Notes: generated by a model from the sequence alone, not told the origin. DNA of 64,000 nt from Paenibacillus sp. AN1007 (GCF_040702995.1 NZ_CP159992.1:2505501-2569500), one strand, 5' to 3'. Shown: positions 35,515 to 46,992, counted from the first letter of the stretch. A program made the numbers and translations.

Positions 35515-37089
35515 ATGAAAACTACGCAGTCTGTTGTTGATGTGCTCATTATCGGAGCTGGACCGACAGGGCTTACATTAGCCTGCGACCTTGCTCGCCG
35601 CAGCGTCGATCATCGTATTATCGAACGCAGTATTTCGTATAATGCAGCATCTCGTGCCAAAGGAATCCAGCCCCGCTCGCTGGAAGTCGTCGATGATTTG
35701 CAGGCTGTTCATTACATTACGGACACAGGTGTCGTAGATTTGCCTGTTCGTTATTATACGGAAGAAGGCCGGAGTGCGGATAAGCGAGCTATAACCGTCT
35801 CAGCCAGCGCCGAACTTGAAACACCTTACCCTGATCCGGTCTGGATTGCTCAATTTGATGTAGAAAAAGCGCTGCGCGAACAATATGGGGTACTCGGCGG
35901 CCAAGTTGAATTGGGGGTTGAAGCCGTAGGACTTGTACAGGAATTGGATAGTGTTGTGGTAACCGTTAACACACCGCAGGGAGAAGAGCATATTCGAGCT
36001 CGTTATGTAGTCGGTGCTGACGGAGGCAAAAGCAATATCCGCAAGTTTATTCATCTGCCACTGGTTGGAAAAACACACGATCAAGAGCGGTGGTATCTTG
36101 GCGATGTACGTCTGGAAGGTCTGGATCGTGATCATATTCATATCTGGACTTCCCCCGAGGGAATGATTGGGGTGACACCATTACCGAAATCCGACATTTG
36201 GCAGCTTCAGGCTACAATTTCGGCAGAAATTGAGGAACCAGAGGAGCCGTCGCTCGAAGTGTATCAAGCTATGTTTGACCGACGGGCGGGTGCCAGACGA
36301 GTTCAGCTCACGGATGCCTCCTGGCTCTCCATCTACAGAATCAACGTAAGAATGGTTGAAACTTACCGCAAAGGCCGAGTTTTCCTCGCTGGCGATGCTG
36401 CTCATGTTCATTCCCCGGCTGGCGGTCAAGGCATGAATACGGGGATACAGGATGCGTACAATCTCGGATGGAAGCTGGAAGCCGTTCTGCGTGGAGCGGA
36501 TAACGCTCTGCTTGACACGTACGATGAGGAGCGGCGTCCTGTTGCACGAGCCGTGCTTGAGGACAGCACCAAAAAGATGGGAGGGGTCTTGGGAACGGCG
36601 ACTGAACGCGGAGCTTTATCCCGAACGTTAAGCGCCATTTCCGACGATTTGACGACCGGACTGCTTGTTTCCTATCGTTCAAGTTCTCTTACCCGCCCTA
36701 CTCTTCGCACAATTGCTGCGCGTACAATGCCTGGGGATCGGGCGCCTAACGCCGAGAGTCTGCAAGGCATAGGGTTTGCAGGCAATCTTTTTGACCTGTT
36801 TCGAGGGCCGCACTGGACTCTTTTGGCTTTTGTAGACGATACCAATCAGCTCAATTGGAAGAACTTCGCCTACGACGAACTCCATGTGCACTGCATCCTG
36901 CCGCCGCATGCACAGGAGACGGCAGGCATCATCGACGCAGCAGGGAATGCTTATCGAATTTACGATGCAGTAAACGAAGAACTTGTATTGATTCGTCCCG
37001 ACGGTTACATCGCACTGCGCACTTCCATTGCAGACTGTTCATCAATTCTGCAGTACTTGAATTCGATATTATCACCCAAGCTCATCTGA
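35515..37089 (+). CDS. FAD-dependent aromatic monooxygenase
   Basis: This 524-residue flavoprotein belongs to the PheA/TfdB/PgaE-like hydroxylases. It shows the FAD-binding GAGPTGL (about 14-20), the DG motif VVGADGGKSNIR, and the GD motif GDAAHVHSPAGGQGMN. A C-terminal thioredoxin-like domain typical of this group follows. It would hydroxylate an aromatic compound using NAD(P)H and oxygen. GGAGG precedes the ATG. Control by the divergent TetR is likely. Confidence 0.9.
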   Translation: MKTTQSVVDVLIIGAGPTGLTLACDLARRSVDHRIIERSISYNAASRAKGIQPRSLEVVDDLQAVHYITDTGVVDLPVRYYTEEGRSADKRAITVSASAELETPYPDPVWIAQFDVEKALREQYGVLGGQVELGVEAVGLVQELDSVVVTVNTPQGEEHIRARYVVGADGGKSNIRKFIHLPLVGKTHDQERWYLGDVRLEGLDRDHIHIWTSPEGMIGVTPLPKSDIWQLQATISAEIEEPEEPSLEVYQAMFDRRAGARRVQLTDASWLSIYRINVRMVETYRKGRVFLAGDAAHVHSPAGGQGMNTGIQDAYNLGWKLEAVLRGADNALLDTYDEERRPVARAVLEDSTKKMGGVLGTATERGALSRTLSAISDDLTTGLLVSYRSSSLTRPTLRTIAARTMPGDRAPNAESLQGIGFAGNLFDLFRGPHWTLLAFVDDTNQLNWKNFAYDELHVHCILPPHAQETAGIIDAAGNAYRIYDAVNEELVLIRPDGYIALRTSIADCSSILQYLNSILSPKLI

Positions 37090-37140
37090 ACAGCGACAAC
37101 GATTTGAACTCTTCATGATCGATATTCCTGACGATAAATA

Positions 37141-37181
37141 AAGAAGATGGCCCCCTGAAACACCGGAGCCATCTTCTTTGA
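37141..37181. terminator. Bidirectional terminator
   Basis: AAGAAGATGGC and GCCATCTTCTTT arms form a long stem between the monooxygenase gene and the end of the broken GH43 gene. It serves convergent transcripts. Confidence 0.85.
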
Positions 37182-37184
37182 TAT

Positions 37185-38775
37185 TCAAACCATTTTATAA
37201 CGGAAATAGTCAAAATCAGCATGTTTGCGTGTCCCGCCCAAATCCTGCGCACAAAGACCGATATAAGTCCCGGTGAACCGGATATACTCTGGAGATTCGT
37301 CACACAGATGTGTAATATCTGTCCACTCACCCACTTGAATCCAGGAGTAATCCTCGTCCGAGCTGTAGTAAAAACACGCCTGATCATGATCGATCACAGC
37401 TTTGAGGCGAATTTGATTTCCCTGCTGCAGCGGAATGTCCTCCTCCAGAAGCTCATCATACAGCCCATATCTGGATTGGATGATACCCAGGCACAGCCCT
37501 TTTTCTTCATGATGGGTTACCCGGAGGTAGAGATAGTCTTGAGTGTCGTAATACAGTATCAGTCCGGCCATCTGCTGTGGATGATCTGGAGCGAATTCCA
37601 GGCACGTCTCGGCTTCACATTCAAAACCCTGCAGTCTGCGAGCAACCATGCTCTGTCTGTGCGTCGAACTCATCGATTCCATTCCATACAGGCGTAAGCA
37701 GCCGGGACGTTCCGTCAGAGTAACCCAACTTGGGTCCGGCGGGATACGAAGGGTATTCCAGTCTTGACGAAGCTCGGCTTCTTCAAATTGATCCATCTCT
37801 GCTGGTGGTTCGAATGGGTGCGGTTCTAGATTCGGTGCTGTCACCTGAAGCTCAGGGTATCGTTCCCCGCTGGCAAGCCGAAGCCATCCGTCTTCACTCC
37901 AGGTACAGCGCTCGCAGCGCTGTCTCACGTCCAAGGATGCAGTGTTTCTCCTTCACAGGTCTGCCCACCAGATGTGCCATGTACCATTCACCTGTGGGTG
38001 TCTCGACGAGACTGCCGTGGCCGGCCTTTTGCAGCGGTAGATCTGTTCTGCCGTGTGAAGTGAGCATCGGATTAGCCGGATCGACCTCATAAGGACCCTG
38101 TAACGTTCGTGAACGAGCAACCGTAACCGCATGCTCATAACCGGTTCCACCTTCAGCTGTGACCAGATAATAATAGCCCTGGCGTTTATACAGATGGGGC
38201 GCTTCGGTCAGTCCCAGTTTCGTTCCTTCAAAAATGTTAATCGCGGGGCCAGTCAGCTTCTGCTCCTGAACCGAGTATTCCTGCAGTACGATGCCTGCGA
38301 AGCGGTTTTTGCCTTTGCGGTGATCCCAGATCATGTTAACCAGCCATTTACGTCCATCTTCATCATGGAACAAGGACGGATCGAAACCGCTGCTGTTTAG
38401 ATAGATTGGATCGGACCATGGCCCTTCAATATCCGATGCGGTCACAAGGTAATTGTGAGTATCTTTAAAGGCACCAACCCTGCTCTTCACATCGGTATAT
38501 ATCAGATAGAACACGCCGTTATCCCAGCTGAGACAGGGCGCCCATACGCCTCCTGAATTAATATTCCCCTCCATATTTAATTGGGAAATTCGCGTCAAGG
38601 GTGAAGGCAGCGCACGCCAATGAACCAGATCCCTGGAGTGATGAATGCGTACACCCGGGAACCACTCAAAGGTGGAAGTGGCGATATAATAATCCTCCCC
38701 TGCCCGGCAGATGGAGGGATCGGGATGAAAACCGGGCAGAATGGGATTGGTGATCATCGGATTGATCGTATTCAT
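37185..38775 (-). pseudogene. GH43 beta-xylosidase gene interrupted by a frameshift
   Basis: Two frames together make one GH43 protein of about 529 residues. The first part (38775 to about 37913) holds the catalytic fold with Asp19 in HPDPSI, Asp132 in [10 protein letters not shown] and Glu191 in LTEAPH. The second part holds the C-terminal beta-sandwich of xylosidases. The full span is one base more than a multiple of three. Removing one base near 37913 gives a smooth join ([13 protein letters not shown]). It follows the pentonate operon on the same strand. The break may be a real mutation or a sequencing error. Confidence 0.85.
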
Positions 38776-38863
38776 GTAGAGAAACCTCCGGTAAATAAGT
38801 AATTAACGTACATCGGTATAAAATCAGTTCATTCGTGTAGGAGCTTTAAGTACTGTCCTTTGT

Positions 38864-40882
38864 TCAGTGCCATCCCAGTGCCTTTTTGCCAGCCTCCAGC
38901 GCAGTAACGATCCGGTCAACATCGTACACATTGCCTCTCCACGTACCTCCGCTGACAGACTGCAGCGCCGCCCATAAGCGTGTATCATCAGGCAGTGCTC
39001 CATCTGGCCGCATATCCGGGTGAAACGGCCTTTGTGCCAGAATGAGGGCTCCTTCTTCAGGGGAAACCTCCATTCCTTTCGTACCTATAAAGTTAACACT
39101 GCCATCCAGCGTACCCCGATCCACAACAATATCAATTAAGTCGCCATTTCTCAGTTTACCAATGGGCCCGCCTGCCAGCCCTTCAGGACCTACATGACCA
39201 ATACAAGCTCCTGTGGAGACGCCAGAGAACCTGGCATCGGTGATCAGGGAAACGTATTTGCCAAACGATAAATGCTTAAGTGCAGATGTCAGCTGATAAG
39301 TCTCCTCCATGCCGGTTCCTGAAGGCCCGCGCCCAAGCAGCACGATGATGTCCCCCGCCGCAATTCCGCCTGTCTTGATCGCACGGATTGCTTCCCGTTC
39401 CGTAGTAAACACTTTCGCTGTACCCCGGTGACGGTATACACCATGCTCATCCAGAACATCCGGGTCGATCGATGTGGACTTGATAACGGAACCTTCCGGA
39501 GCAATATTTCCTGTCGGAAATGTCACCGTCGATGAAATCCCCAGACGCTGCGACTGCTCTGTACTCATAATAACGCTGTCCGGGTCAATCCCGTCCCTTT
39601 CCTGCAATTGCTTCCTCATTACATGGCGGCGTTCGGATGTCTCCCACCAATCCAGTACATGACCCAACGACGTGCCTGTTACGGTAGGTACAGATTCATC
39701 CAACAAACCAAGGCGTCTGAGATGAAGCATGACCTCGGGTACACCGCCGGCTTGGAACACACGAATGGTCGGGTAAAAGATGGGGCCGTTAGGCAGCGCA
39801 CTTACCAGTCTGGGGACATGTTTGTTGACTTGAATCCAGTCCTGCACATTAGGCAGTGTTAAACCAGCCGCATGAGCAATCGCGGGGATATGAAGCAGCA
39901 GATTGGTAGACCCGCCGAAGGCGGCATGCACGACCATGGCATTACGAATCGACGCATCGGTAATAATGTCGGCCATCCTCGTTCCCTGGTTCTCCATGCT
40001 GATCAGTGCACGAGCAGACTGCCTAGCCATCTCCATCCAGATGGGCTGCCCGGAAGGGGCAAGCGCAGCATGGGGTACTGTCATACCCAAGGCCTCAGCC
40101 ACAACCTGAGCGGTTGCCGCAGTCCCCAGAAACTGACATCCACCGCCTGGTGTAGCACAAGCCCTGCACCCTAAGTCCGCCGCCATTTCAAGCGAAAGCT
40201 CTCCATTCGCGTACCTTGCACCGATGGTCTGAATTTTACCTGCGTCCTCCCCATCCGTAGGTGGAAGAGTAACACCGCCAGGGACAATAACACCCGGCAG
40301 CTGCGGCATACCTGCAAGTGCAAGCATCATTGCGGGCAGTCCTTTATCACAAGTGGCAACGCCGAGCACACCTTTTCGTGTAGGCAGGGATCGAATCAAG
40401 CGGCGGAACACCATCGCAGCATCATTTCGATACGGCAGCGAGTCGAACATGCCTGTTGTTCCTTGGGATCTGCCATCGCAGGGGTCACTGACATAACCGG
40501 CAAACGGGATACCGCCCCGGCTGGACAGCTCTTCTGCGGCCGCCTTCATCAGCAGTCCCACTTCCCAGTGACCCGTGTGATAACCGAGCGCTGCCGGACT
40601 GCCATCCTCATTTCGAATACCGCCCTGTGTACTCAGAATCAGATACTGTTTTCCGTTTAATTCTCCAGGTTTCCAGCCCATACCCACGTTCTGGGACATG
40701 CCGAACAAGTCACCGCTTGGAGCGTTACGCAGTAAATCATCCGTTAAAGGCAGACGTCCCGATACCCCTGGAGCATGAGCCGTTATCTCGTAAAGATCAG
40801 ACGACTTTCCCTCACGTTCAGACGCCTCACTCTCCAAATTAGACGTCTCTTCCCCCATAATTGATAGGATTTGTTCGTACAT
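38864..40882 (-). CDS. YjhG/YagF-type pentonate (D-xylonate) dehydratase
   Basis: This 672-residue protein is an IlvD/Edd-superfamily dehydratase of the YjhG/YagF branch, known in E. coli as D-xylonate dehydratase. Probable iron-sulphur cluster cysteines are Cys135 ([10 protein letters not shown]), Cys178 (VATCDKG) and Cys249 ([12 protein letters not shown]). It would turn a pentonate into 2-keto-3-deoxy-pentonate. It is the last gene of a three-gene operon with the aldehyde dehydrogenase and the KdaD-type dehydratase. The exact sugar acid is inferred from the family. Confidence 0.85.
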   Translation of the reverse strand: MYEQILSIMGEETSNLESEASEREGKSSDLYEITAHAPGVSGRLPLTDDLLRNAPSGDLFGMSQNVGMGWKPGELNGKQYLILSTQGGIRNEDGSPAALGYHTGHWEVGLLMKAAAEELSSRGGIPFAGYVSDPCDGRSQGTTGMFDSLPYRNDAAMVFRRLIRSLPTRKGVLGVATCDKGLPAMMLALAGMPQLPGVIVPGGVTLPPTDGEDAGKIQTIGARYANGELSLEMAADLGCRACATPGGGCQFLGTAATAQVVAEALGMTVPHAALAPSGQPIWMEMARQSARALISMENQGTRMADIITDASIRNAMVVHAAFGGSTNLLLHIPAIAHAAGLTLPNVQDWIQVNKHVPRLVSALPNGPIFYPTIRVFQAGGVPEVMLHLRRLGLLDESVPTVTGTSLGHVLDWWETSERRHVMRKQLQERDGIDPDSVIMSTEQSQRLGISSTVTFPTGNIAPEGSVIKSTSIDPDVLDEHGVYRHRGTAKVFTTEREAIRAIKTGGIAAGDIIVLLGRGPSGTGMEETYQLTSALKHLSFGKYVSLITDARFSGVSTGACIGHVGPEGLAGGPIGKLRNGDLIDIVVDRGTLDGSVNFIGTKGMEVSPEEGALILAQRPFHPDMRPDGALPDDTRLWAALQSVSGGTWRGNVYDVDRIVTALEAGKKALGWH

Positions 40883-40899
40883 GATACCCTCCCCGCAGT

Positions 40900-42366
40900 T
40901 TAAGACTTGACAAAGACTGTTTTGATCGCGGTGAAAAATTCTACAGCCGCTTGTCCCTGCTCTCTGGAATGTGAACTGGACATCTTCATTCCGCCAAACG
41001 GAGCCTGTAACTCGACACCGGCCGTCTCGGCATTAATTCTCACAAGTCCAGCATCCATATCGCGGATAAACGAGAGCATAGACCCGACATTTTGCGTATA
41101 AATCGAAGCACTTAATCCGTAGTCACTGTCATTAGCCAGCGCTATAGCTTCTTCAATAGAATCTACCGGCATCAGTGCCAGTACTGGGCCAAATATTTCT
41201 TCCCGGGCAATAGACATATGAGGTTTGACACCTTCGAATACCGTTGGCTGTACATAAAATCCGTCTGCAAGCTCAGGAGTATCCGGTTTGTTTCCTCCAG
41301 CAAGCAGCACAGCACCTTCATCCTGACCTTTTTGAATGTAATGCAGCACGGTGTTAAGTTGTCCTTCACTAGCGCATGGGCCCATCCAGCTCCCAGCAGA
41401 CATCCCGTCACCCAAGCGGATTTCCTGAATCTGCGACAGCAGTTTTTCTTTAAATGCGTCATATATTTTCCGTTCGATAATAACGCGGCTGGTAGCCGTA
41501 CATTTTTGGCCCGTTGATTTCAGACCACCGCTAATCGTTCCCTCGACAGCCAGATCCAGGTCTGCATCTGCCGCAATGATAACCGGGTTTTTGCCGCCCA
41601 TTTCAAGCTGGTATTTGGCTCCACGAGCGAGTGCTGCAGCTCCGACCCGTTTGCCGACTTCATTGGAACCGGTAAACGTAATTCCATTCACATCGGGATG
41701 CTCGGCAAGCGCGGAACCGATGACCGACCCTTTACCACATATAAGGTTAAGAACTCCCGCCGGGAGACCTGCTTCTTCAAAACATTCCAATACCTTGGCT
41801 GCCGTAACCGCTGTTTCCTGAGCAGGTTTAAGCACAACCGTGTTGCCGTAGATCAGCGCAGGTGCTGCTTTCCAGATCGGAATAGCTACCGGGAAATTCC
41901 ACGGTGCAATCACACCTACAACACCAAGCGGTACACGCGTTGTGAACATTAAGGCCTCGCTATCTGTAGACGGAATGACATCACCCGTTTTGCGCATGCC
42001 TTCTCCTGCGTAGTATCTTAAGATCGCCACACCGCGCATCGTTTCGCCTTTGGCTTCCGGGAAGGTTTTGCCCATCTCTCTTGTCATCGCTTCTGCTACT
42101 TCATCAGCTCGGCGTTCAAGCACATTTGCTGCCTGAAAAAGATAGTTACCGCGTTCAGCACCCGTTAGTTTCCGCCAGGACTTTGCCGCCGTTTTGGCTG
42201 CTGCTACAGCCTGATTCAAGTCATCCACGCCAGAGGCAGGAACATGCCCCACGATTTCTTTTCGATTCGCCGGATTGAGGCTGGGTTCTGTTTTGCCGGA
42301 CTCCGCCTTCACCCATTCACCGTTAATAAAATTGTTATAGGTCTGCTCTAACTGAAATGCACTCAT
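40900..42366 (-). CDS. 2-oxoglutarate semialdehyde dehydrogenase-like ALDH
   Basis: This 488-residue aldehyde dehydrogenase has catalytic Glu255 in LEMGGKNP and Cys289 in GQKCTATSR, plus the PWNFP motif at about 155-159. Placed between a KdaD-type dehydratase and a pentonate dehydratase, it most likely oxidises 2-oxoglutarate semialdehyde to 2-oxoglutarate. The ATG at 42366 has GAGAGG 9 bases upstream. A start 9 bases earlier sits too close to that site. It ends 17 bases before the dehydratase gene begins. Confidence 0.85.
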   Translation of the reverse strand: MSAFQLEQTYNNFINGEWVKAESGKTEPSLNPANRKEIVGHVPASGVDDLNQAVAAAKTAAKSWRKLTGAERGNYLFQAANVLERRADEVAEAMTREMGKTFPEAKGETMRGVAILRYYAGEGMRKTGDVIPSTDSEALMFTTRVPLGVVGVIAPWNFPVAIPIWKAAPALIYGNTVVLKPAQETAVTAAKVLECFEEAGLPAGVLNLICGKGSVIGSALAEHPDVNGITFTGSNEVGKRVGAAALARGAKYQLEMGGKNPVIIAADADLDLAVEGTISGGLKSTGQKCTATSRVIIERKIYDAFKEKLLSQIQEIRLGDGMSAGSWMGPCASEGQLNTVLHYIQKGQDEGAVLLAGGNKPDTPELADGFYVQPTVFEGVKPHMSIAREEIFGPVLALMPVDSIEEAIALANDSDYGLSASIYTQNVGSMLSFIRDMDAGLVRINAETAGVELQAPFGGMKMSSSHSREQGQAAVEFFTAIKTVFVKS

Positions 42367-42419
42367 GATCTTCATCCTCTCTATTCGTTGAATTAGGTTC
42401 TCTGAAATGGTCTGATCCT

Positions 42420-43298
42420 TTACTCGTTTCCAATGACCGGGTTAACAAGGGTGCCGATACCACTAATCGATATTTCAATACGGTCACCTGGGTTAAGCGT
42501 AAAATCATTAGGCGGTACAATATTTGTACCTGTCAGGAGTACCGTGCCGTCGAACAGATCATTATCTCTTGCTAAAAAGGATACCAGTTCATCCAGCTTC
42601 CGGTTTAATTCACTCGTGCTGGCCTCACTTTTGACAACCAATTCTCCATTCCGATATATCTCGCAGACAATATCCAGGTCATATGGATTCTGCACCGTTT
42701 CCGCCAGTCGGATTGCTGGACCGATGGAGCAGGAATTGCGCCATATTTTGGCCTGTGGCAGATACAGCGGGTTCTCCCCTTCAATATCCCGGCAGCTCAT
42801 GTCATTGCCTGCAATATATCCGACGATACTGCCATCTGCGGCGAGTACAAGCCCAAGCTCAGGCTCGGGAATCTGCCAAGTGGAATCACTGCGGAGCGTA
42901 ACCGCTTCATTCGGTCCAATGGTCCGGGCCGCTGTGGATTTGAAAAAAATCTCCGGACGTTCAGCATCGTAAACTTTGTCGTAGAACGTATTGGCATCCA
43001 GCTTGCCATCCGTCGCTTCGTAATTCCGCGCTTCCCGGCTTCGCTGATACGTCACACCGGCTGCCCATACTTCGGGTGCTTCAATTGGATTGACAAAATG
43101 CAGGGATGTCCAATCATCCGTCAGTTTGTTTGCTGGCTTAAAAGCGCTTTCAACAAGCTGGACTGGTGAAATGCCCTGCTCTCTTGCCTGATAGATCAAA
43201 GTCATGAAATCGGCCTGCGGCAAACGATAGGCTTGTTCATCATCCGTAACGGCTGCCAGCCACTTCTGTTCTCCATCCAGAAATCGAATAATTCGCAT
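42420..43298 (-). CDS. 2-keto-3-deoxy-pentonate dehydratase (KdaD-like, FAH family)
   Basis: This 292-residue protein of the fumarylacetoacetate hydrolase superfamily resembles KdaD of Sulfolobus, which dehydrates 2-keto-3-deoxy-D-arabinonate to 2-oxoglutarate semialdehyde. Matching parts are [31 protein letters not shown], and [10 protein letters not shown] with metal-binding Glu145 and Glu147, then [19 protein letters not shown] with Asp166. It is the first gene of the operon and divergent from an AraC gene. Whether the natural substrate derives from xylose or arabinose is open. Confidence 0.85.
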   Translation of the reverse strand: MRIIRFLDGEQKWLAAVTDDEQAYRLPQADFMTLIYQAREQGISPVQLVESAFKPANKLTDDWTSLHFVNPIEAPEVWAAGVTYQRSREARNYEATDGKLDANTFYDKVYDAERPEIFFKSTAARTIGPNEAVTLRSDSTWQIPEPELGLVLAADGSIVGYIAGNDMSCRDIEGENPLYLPQAKIWRNSCSIGPAIRLAETVQNPYDLDIVCEIYRNGELVVKSEASTSELNRKLDELVSFLARDNDLFDGTVLLTGTNIVPPNDFTLNPGDRIEISISGIGTLVNPVIGNE

Positions 43299-43607
43299 GT
43301 AAACCTGCCCCCTGTTTTCCCCTTCGGGTTGATAGTACTAACTTACCATCAGGTACGATGCATGGCGATGCTATAATCAATCCGACGATTTACCCTTTTC
43401 ACGCATTGTTTTTCTGTTAAGATAGGATTATAAGTTTCACAAAAAGATAATAAAGGTGAAGCCTACGCTTCGGATGCATCTTTCTTTCATAAAGCTTTTA
43501 GCTTCGGTTTTTCAGGTTCTTTCTGTCCTCTCCGATTTTATGTAAAGGACTAGTTCAACAATAACCAACCGTTATAAAAGGTACAGGACTAAGGAGGTTG
43601 AGCTGCC

Positions 43608-44558
43608 GTGAACAAACATACAGAAGCGATGTATTTAGGTCGTCTGCCGGATGTTCGCATGTCGTTTCAATTAATGGGGCTGCATGCCAGGAAGGCGGAT
43701 TCAAACTGGACATATCCATCCCATGAGCATTCGATGTATGAAATCCACTGGATGATGGAGGGGCAGATGAGTATGGTGATCAATGGTACGGTGTATGATC
43801 AGTCCAAGGGAGATCTGCTGTTTATTCGGCCCGGGATGACACATTCCTGCACGGGTGCGGGACCGGAAGGTTTCACCTATTTTTCGGTTCATTTCAGCGT
43901 TCATGATACGCCCTTTTGCCGGGAACTTAACCGCAGCAGAGACACTTATTATCCGGCGGATTCCAGTCTCGCATTAACGATATCTCCTGTTTTGTCTACC
44001 TTATACGATCTGGCTGCTGAGCACATGTCCAATTCATTATCCTCATCCAAACAAATGAGGGTGCATGCCGCTGTATTTGAACTGCTCGGTTCACTGGTTG
44101 GACAGTTATCTCAGACCACATCTGTTACACTATCGAGAAAAGAAATGATTGCCCAACAGATCGCTGAGCACATTGAGGAATCCGTAAGATACATCCATCT
44201 GCACGGCGAGATTCAGGAAGGTAACCGGACCTGGATTCAGGATATCGCCAAATCACTGAACTTAAGCACCTCGCAGGTGAATCGCATTTTTCGGGAGGTC
44301 TACGATCAGGCGCCGCGTCAATATTTATCAGAAACCCTTCTGAATGAAGCCCAGCGACTGTTAAAGCAAACTGATCTGAACGTGGATCATATTGCGATGA
44401 TGCTGGGGTACAAAACCAATGCTCATTTCAGTCGTCAGTTCAAGCGGTGGACAGGTATTACGCCCAGTAAATTTCGTATGCATGCCCAGCAGGGCGCAGC
44501 CGATCATGCGCATCATGGAGAAGGGGTCAAAGCTCATGCTGAGCATGAGTTAACATGA
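43608..44558 (+). CDS. AraC-family regulator divergent from the pentonate operon
   Basis: This 316-residue regulator has an N-terminal cupin-like sensing domain (SHEHSMYEIHWMMEG, then PGMTHSC) and a C-terminal AraC double helix-turn-helix (about 205-300, with LNLSTSQVNRIFREVY and MLGYKTNAHFSRQFKRWTG). The GTG start at 43608 is preceded by AAGGAGGT at 43591-43598 with 9-base spacing. Its position points to control of the dehydratase/dehydrogenase operon at 38864-43298, probably responding to a pentose or pentonate. Confidence 0.9.
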   Translation: MNKHTEAMYLGRLPDVRMSFQLMGLHARKADSNWTYPSHEHSMYEIHWMMEGQMSMVINGTVYDQSKGDLLFIRPGMTHSCTGAGPEGFTYFSVHFSVHDTPFCRELNRSRDTYYPADSSLALTISPVLSTLYDLAAEHMSNSLSSSKQMRVHAAVFELLGSLVGQLSQTTSVTLSRKEMIAQQIAEHIEESVRYIHLHGEIQEGNRTWIQDIAKSLNLSTSQVNRIFREVYDQAPRQYLSETLLNEAQRLLKQTDLNVDHIAMMLGYKTNAHFSRQFKRWTGITPSKFRMHAQQGAADHAHHGEGVKAHAEHELT

Positions 44559-44646
44559 AAAAGCAGCTCGCGGGTAATTGAACATCACCACAGGCTGCTT
44601 TGTTCTGCAGATTAAATTTGCGCTGTATTTTATTCGAAAACCTGAA

Positions 44647-46068
44647 TTAACTGAGCGTAAAGGATGCCAGACTTGCGCTTCCCGTTCCCCGGTATGTCAA
44701 ATATAAAGCCTGCTTGCCGTCCGGAATGGCCGCAGCAGCTGTATAGGGTTTCCACTCGTTGGTGAAATGTACCGGGATTGTTCCCAGAACGGGACCGTCC
44801 CATGAGGTTTTGACCTCGAATGTTCCGCTGCAGTATCCACGCACCTTGATCGTCACTTGATGAACATCTTTACAATTGAAGTATTTAAAACCCGCCGTGG
44901 CCGACTCCGTCATGTTCGCAATATAGCCTGTTTCTTCGTCGCCATCCCGGCCATCCTGGGTGATTTTCGGAAAACGGCTGTCCAGCCAAGCGCCTGCACC
45001 GAAACCTCCCGTGTACTGTTGATCATCTTGTGTAAACAGATTGCATGCGAGATATGCGGGATATTCCCCTTTACCTTCGAGAGGTCCATCGTTTGAACCA
45101 CAGGAGGTCATTTCGACTTGAGGAATGGATCCATCCGGTTCAAAAGAAATCTTCTCGATACATCCCTGCCGATTGAATGCATCGCCGTTCGTATGTCGGT
45201 GATAGAAAATATACCAGTCTGCGCCGATCTCTATGATGCTGCCATGGTTGTTGCCGCCGTAATACATAGGTTTGCCAGCTGGCTTATACGTATCGATATG
45301 CAGATCGCAGTTGCTTACAATTACGCCTTGATATTTGAATCCTCCGGTTGGAGATGTGCTGGTCGCGTAACATAACTCGTGCATTACAACAGAGGAATAG
45401 ACCAGATAGTAGATCTCGCCCCTTTTGCGGATCGAAGGTGCTTCAAAGAATTCATGTCCTTCAAATCCGCTGCCCTCACTATAGGGTTGACTTGGTGCAA
45501 TAAATACGGGTTCCTCTATAATGGTAAGCATATCAGGCCCAAGCACCGCTGCCATAGCACCATGTCTGGAGCGGTCACCTGGCGCACAGAACCCGGTATA
45601 CAGATAAGTCCGCTCTCCTTCTGTCATCACACCGGGGTCAAACTGCGGCTCATCCCCTTCTCGTTCTCCGAGCCGGGTACCGTCAGCATATTTTACATAA
45701 CCATAGAATTCGTACTTACCCGCAGGTTCACTGCATACGGCAACCGAAACCACAGGCACTTTATCGAGTACATAATATAGATAATACCGACCATCGGGAC
45801 CTCTCGTGACATCAGGGGCATATAGACACATATGACCATCCGGATTCAGTGGATCATCTGTTTTTCGATAAATGACGCCCTCATTCCGCCAATTCCCAAG
45901 GTCATCTACGGGTGCAGACCAGCACACATAATCGTTCAGGCAAAAAACATGCCCGTTAAAACGATCATGTGAACCGTAAACGTACACTCTGTCGTTAAAT
46001 ACGTAAGGTTCCCCATCCGGCACGTATTCCCAAGACGGAAGATATGGATTCAGACCTTGTTTTCTCAT
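44647..46068 (-). CDS. GH43-family glycoside hydrolase with C-terminal CBM6-like domain
   Basis: This 473-residue protein has a five-bladed GH43-like fold. Key segments are WEYVPDGEPYVF (about 13-24, first acid), YAPDVTRGPDGRYYLYY and FFEAPSIRKRG (Glu). The last 130 residues resemble a CBM6-type carbohydrate-binding module. No signal peptide is seen, so it may act inside the cell on imported oligosaccharides. AAGGAG lies 9 bases before the ATG at 46068. It is divergent from an AraC gene at 46216. Confidence 0.82.
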   Translation of the reverse strand: MRKQGLNPYLPSWEYVPDGEPYVFNDRVYVYGSHDRFNGHVFCLNDYVCWSAPVDDLGNWRNEGVIYRKTDDPLNPDGHMCLYAPDVTRGPDGRYYLYYVLDKVPVVSVAVCSEPAGKYEFYGYVKYADGTRLGEREGDEPQFDPGVMTEGERTYLYTGFCAPGDRSRHGAMAAVLGPDMLTIIEEPVFIAPSQPYSEGSGFEGHEFFEAPSIRKRGEIYYLVYSSVVMHELCYATSTSPTGGFKYQGVIVSNCDLHIDTYKPAGKPMYYGGNNHGSIIEIGADWYIFYHRHTNGDAFNRQGCIEKISFEPDGSIPQVEMTSCGSNDGPLEGKGEYPAYLACNLFTQDDQQYTGGFGAGAWLDSRFPKITQDGRDGDEETGYIANMTESATAGFKYFNCKDVHQVTIKVRGYCSGTFEVKTSWDGPVLGTIPVHFTNEWKPYTAAAAIPDGKQALYLTYRGTGSASLASFTLS

Positions 46069-46215
46069 TACAATGCACTCCTTGTTTAAAATCATTGGTT
46101 TAATTACTTCCGCAAATGATGCGGCTGTACCGAAAAATCTTCCTTATAATAGGATTAGTTCGATGTTCTGAAATCGTTGTTACTCCACAACATGTTTGGT
46201 AAAGGTGATGAAATA

Positions 46216-46992
46216 ATGAATACTATTTTTTATGCTGAGTATGACGCTGCCCACCACAGTCAATTTGTGTTTGATATTCCCGAAGGTCATGATTGCTGGC
46301 TGCTGGTGGTCACACAGACTCCCGCTCTGTTCTGGGTAGATGGTAAACTTCAACCCTATCCGTCCCATTGTGCTGTTCTCTATGCACCTCATCAAAAAAT
46401 ATACTACCGCGCTTGTGCAGAACAGTATGTGAATGACTGGATTCGTTTTGACACGGATGAGCTTTATGTAACGGATACTTCTCTCCCGCTGGGGAAGCCA
46501 TTTCCGTTAGATGACCCTGAATATTGTCGCAAGCTGTTTCAATTGCTGGTTGCTGAGCATTCTTTGCAAAAAGACTATCGGGAGTCATCCATAGATTATT
46601 TGCTGCGAACACTGTTTAACAAACTGCTGGAGTCTTGTGATCAAGAAAATATTGGCCCGCAGCATTACCCTCTCATGAAACTTCGGACAGCGATCCACAA
46701 CCATCCAAGTCATCCATGGACAGTTGCTGCTATGGCCAAGACCTTAAATATCAGCCCAGGCTACCTGCAGTCCATTTATAAAAAATCCTTTGGGGTGTCC
46801 TGCATGGATGATGTCATCCACAGCCGAATTCGATTGGCCAAAGAGTATCTCGGACATCATCGCTATACGGTTGTGGAGATAGCTGACAGGTGCGGATACC
46901 GCAATGTAGAGCACTTTTGCCGGCAGTTCAAACAGATCACGGGTGTATCCCCTAAACAATTCAAGGAGCATCGACCTGATCGAAGTTTGTAG
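46216..46992 (+). CDS. AraC-family transcriptional regulator
   Basis: This 258-residue regulator has a short N-terminal cupin-like region and a C-terminal AraC helix-turn-helix (about 155-250, with LNISPGYLQSIYKKSFG and CGYRNVEHFCRQFKQITG). I start it at 46216 because AAGGTGATG lies just before it. A start 39 bases earlier lacks a good site. It is divergent from the GH43 gene and likely controls it. Confidence 0.87.
   Translation: MNTIFYAEYDAAHHSQFVFDIPEGHDCWLLVVTQTPALFWVDGKLQPYPSHCAVLYAPHQKIYYRACAEQYVNDWIRFDTDELYVTDTSLPLGKPFPLDDPEYCRKLFQLLVAEHSLQKDYRESSIDYLLRTLFNKLLESCDQENIGPQHYPLMKLRTAIHNHPSHPWTVAAMAKTLNISPGYLQSIYKKSFGVSCMDDVIHSRIRLAKEYLGHHRYTVVEIADRCGYRNVEHFCRQFKQITGVSPKQFKEHRPDRSL

Noticed and set aside
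37221..37697. Plus-strand frame of 158 codons opposite the GH43 C-terminal part
   Set aside because: The opposite strand encodes the recognised xylosidase sandwich domain.
42433..42972. Long plus-strand frame of 179 codons opposite the KdaD-like gene
   Set aside because: It is antisense to a well-conserved gene, has no family resemblance and no convincing start signals.
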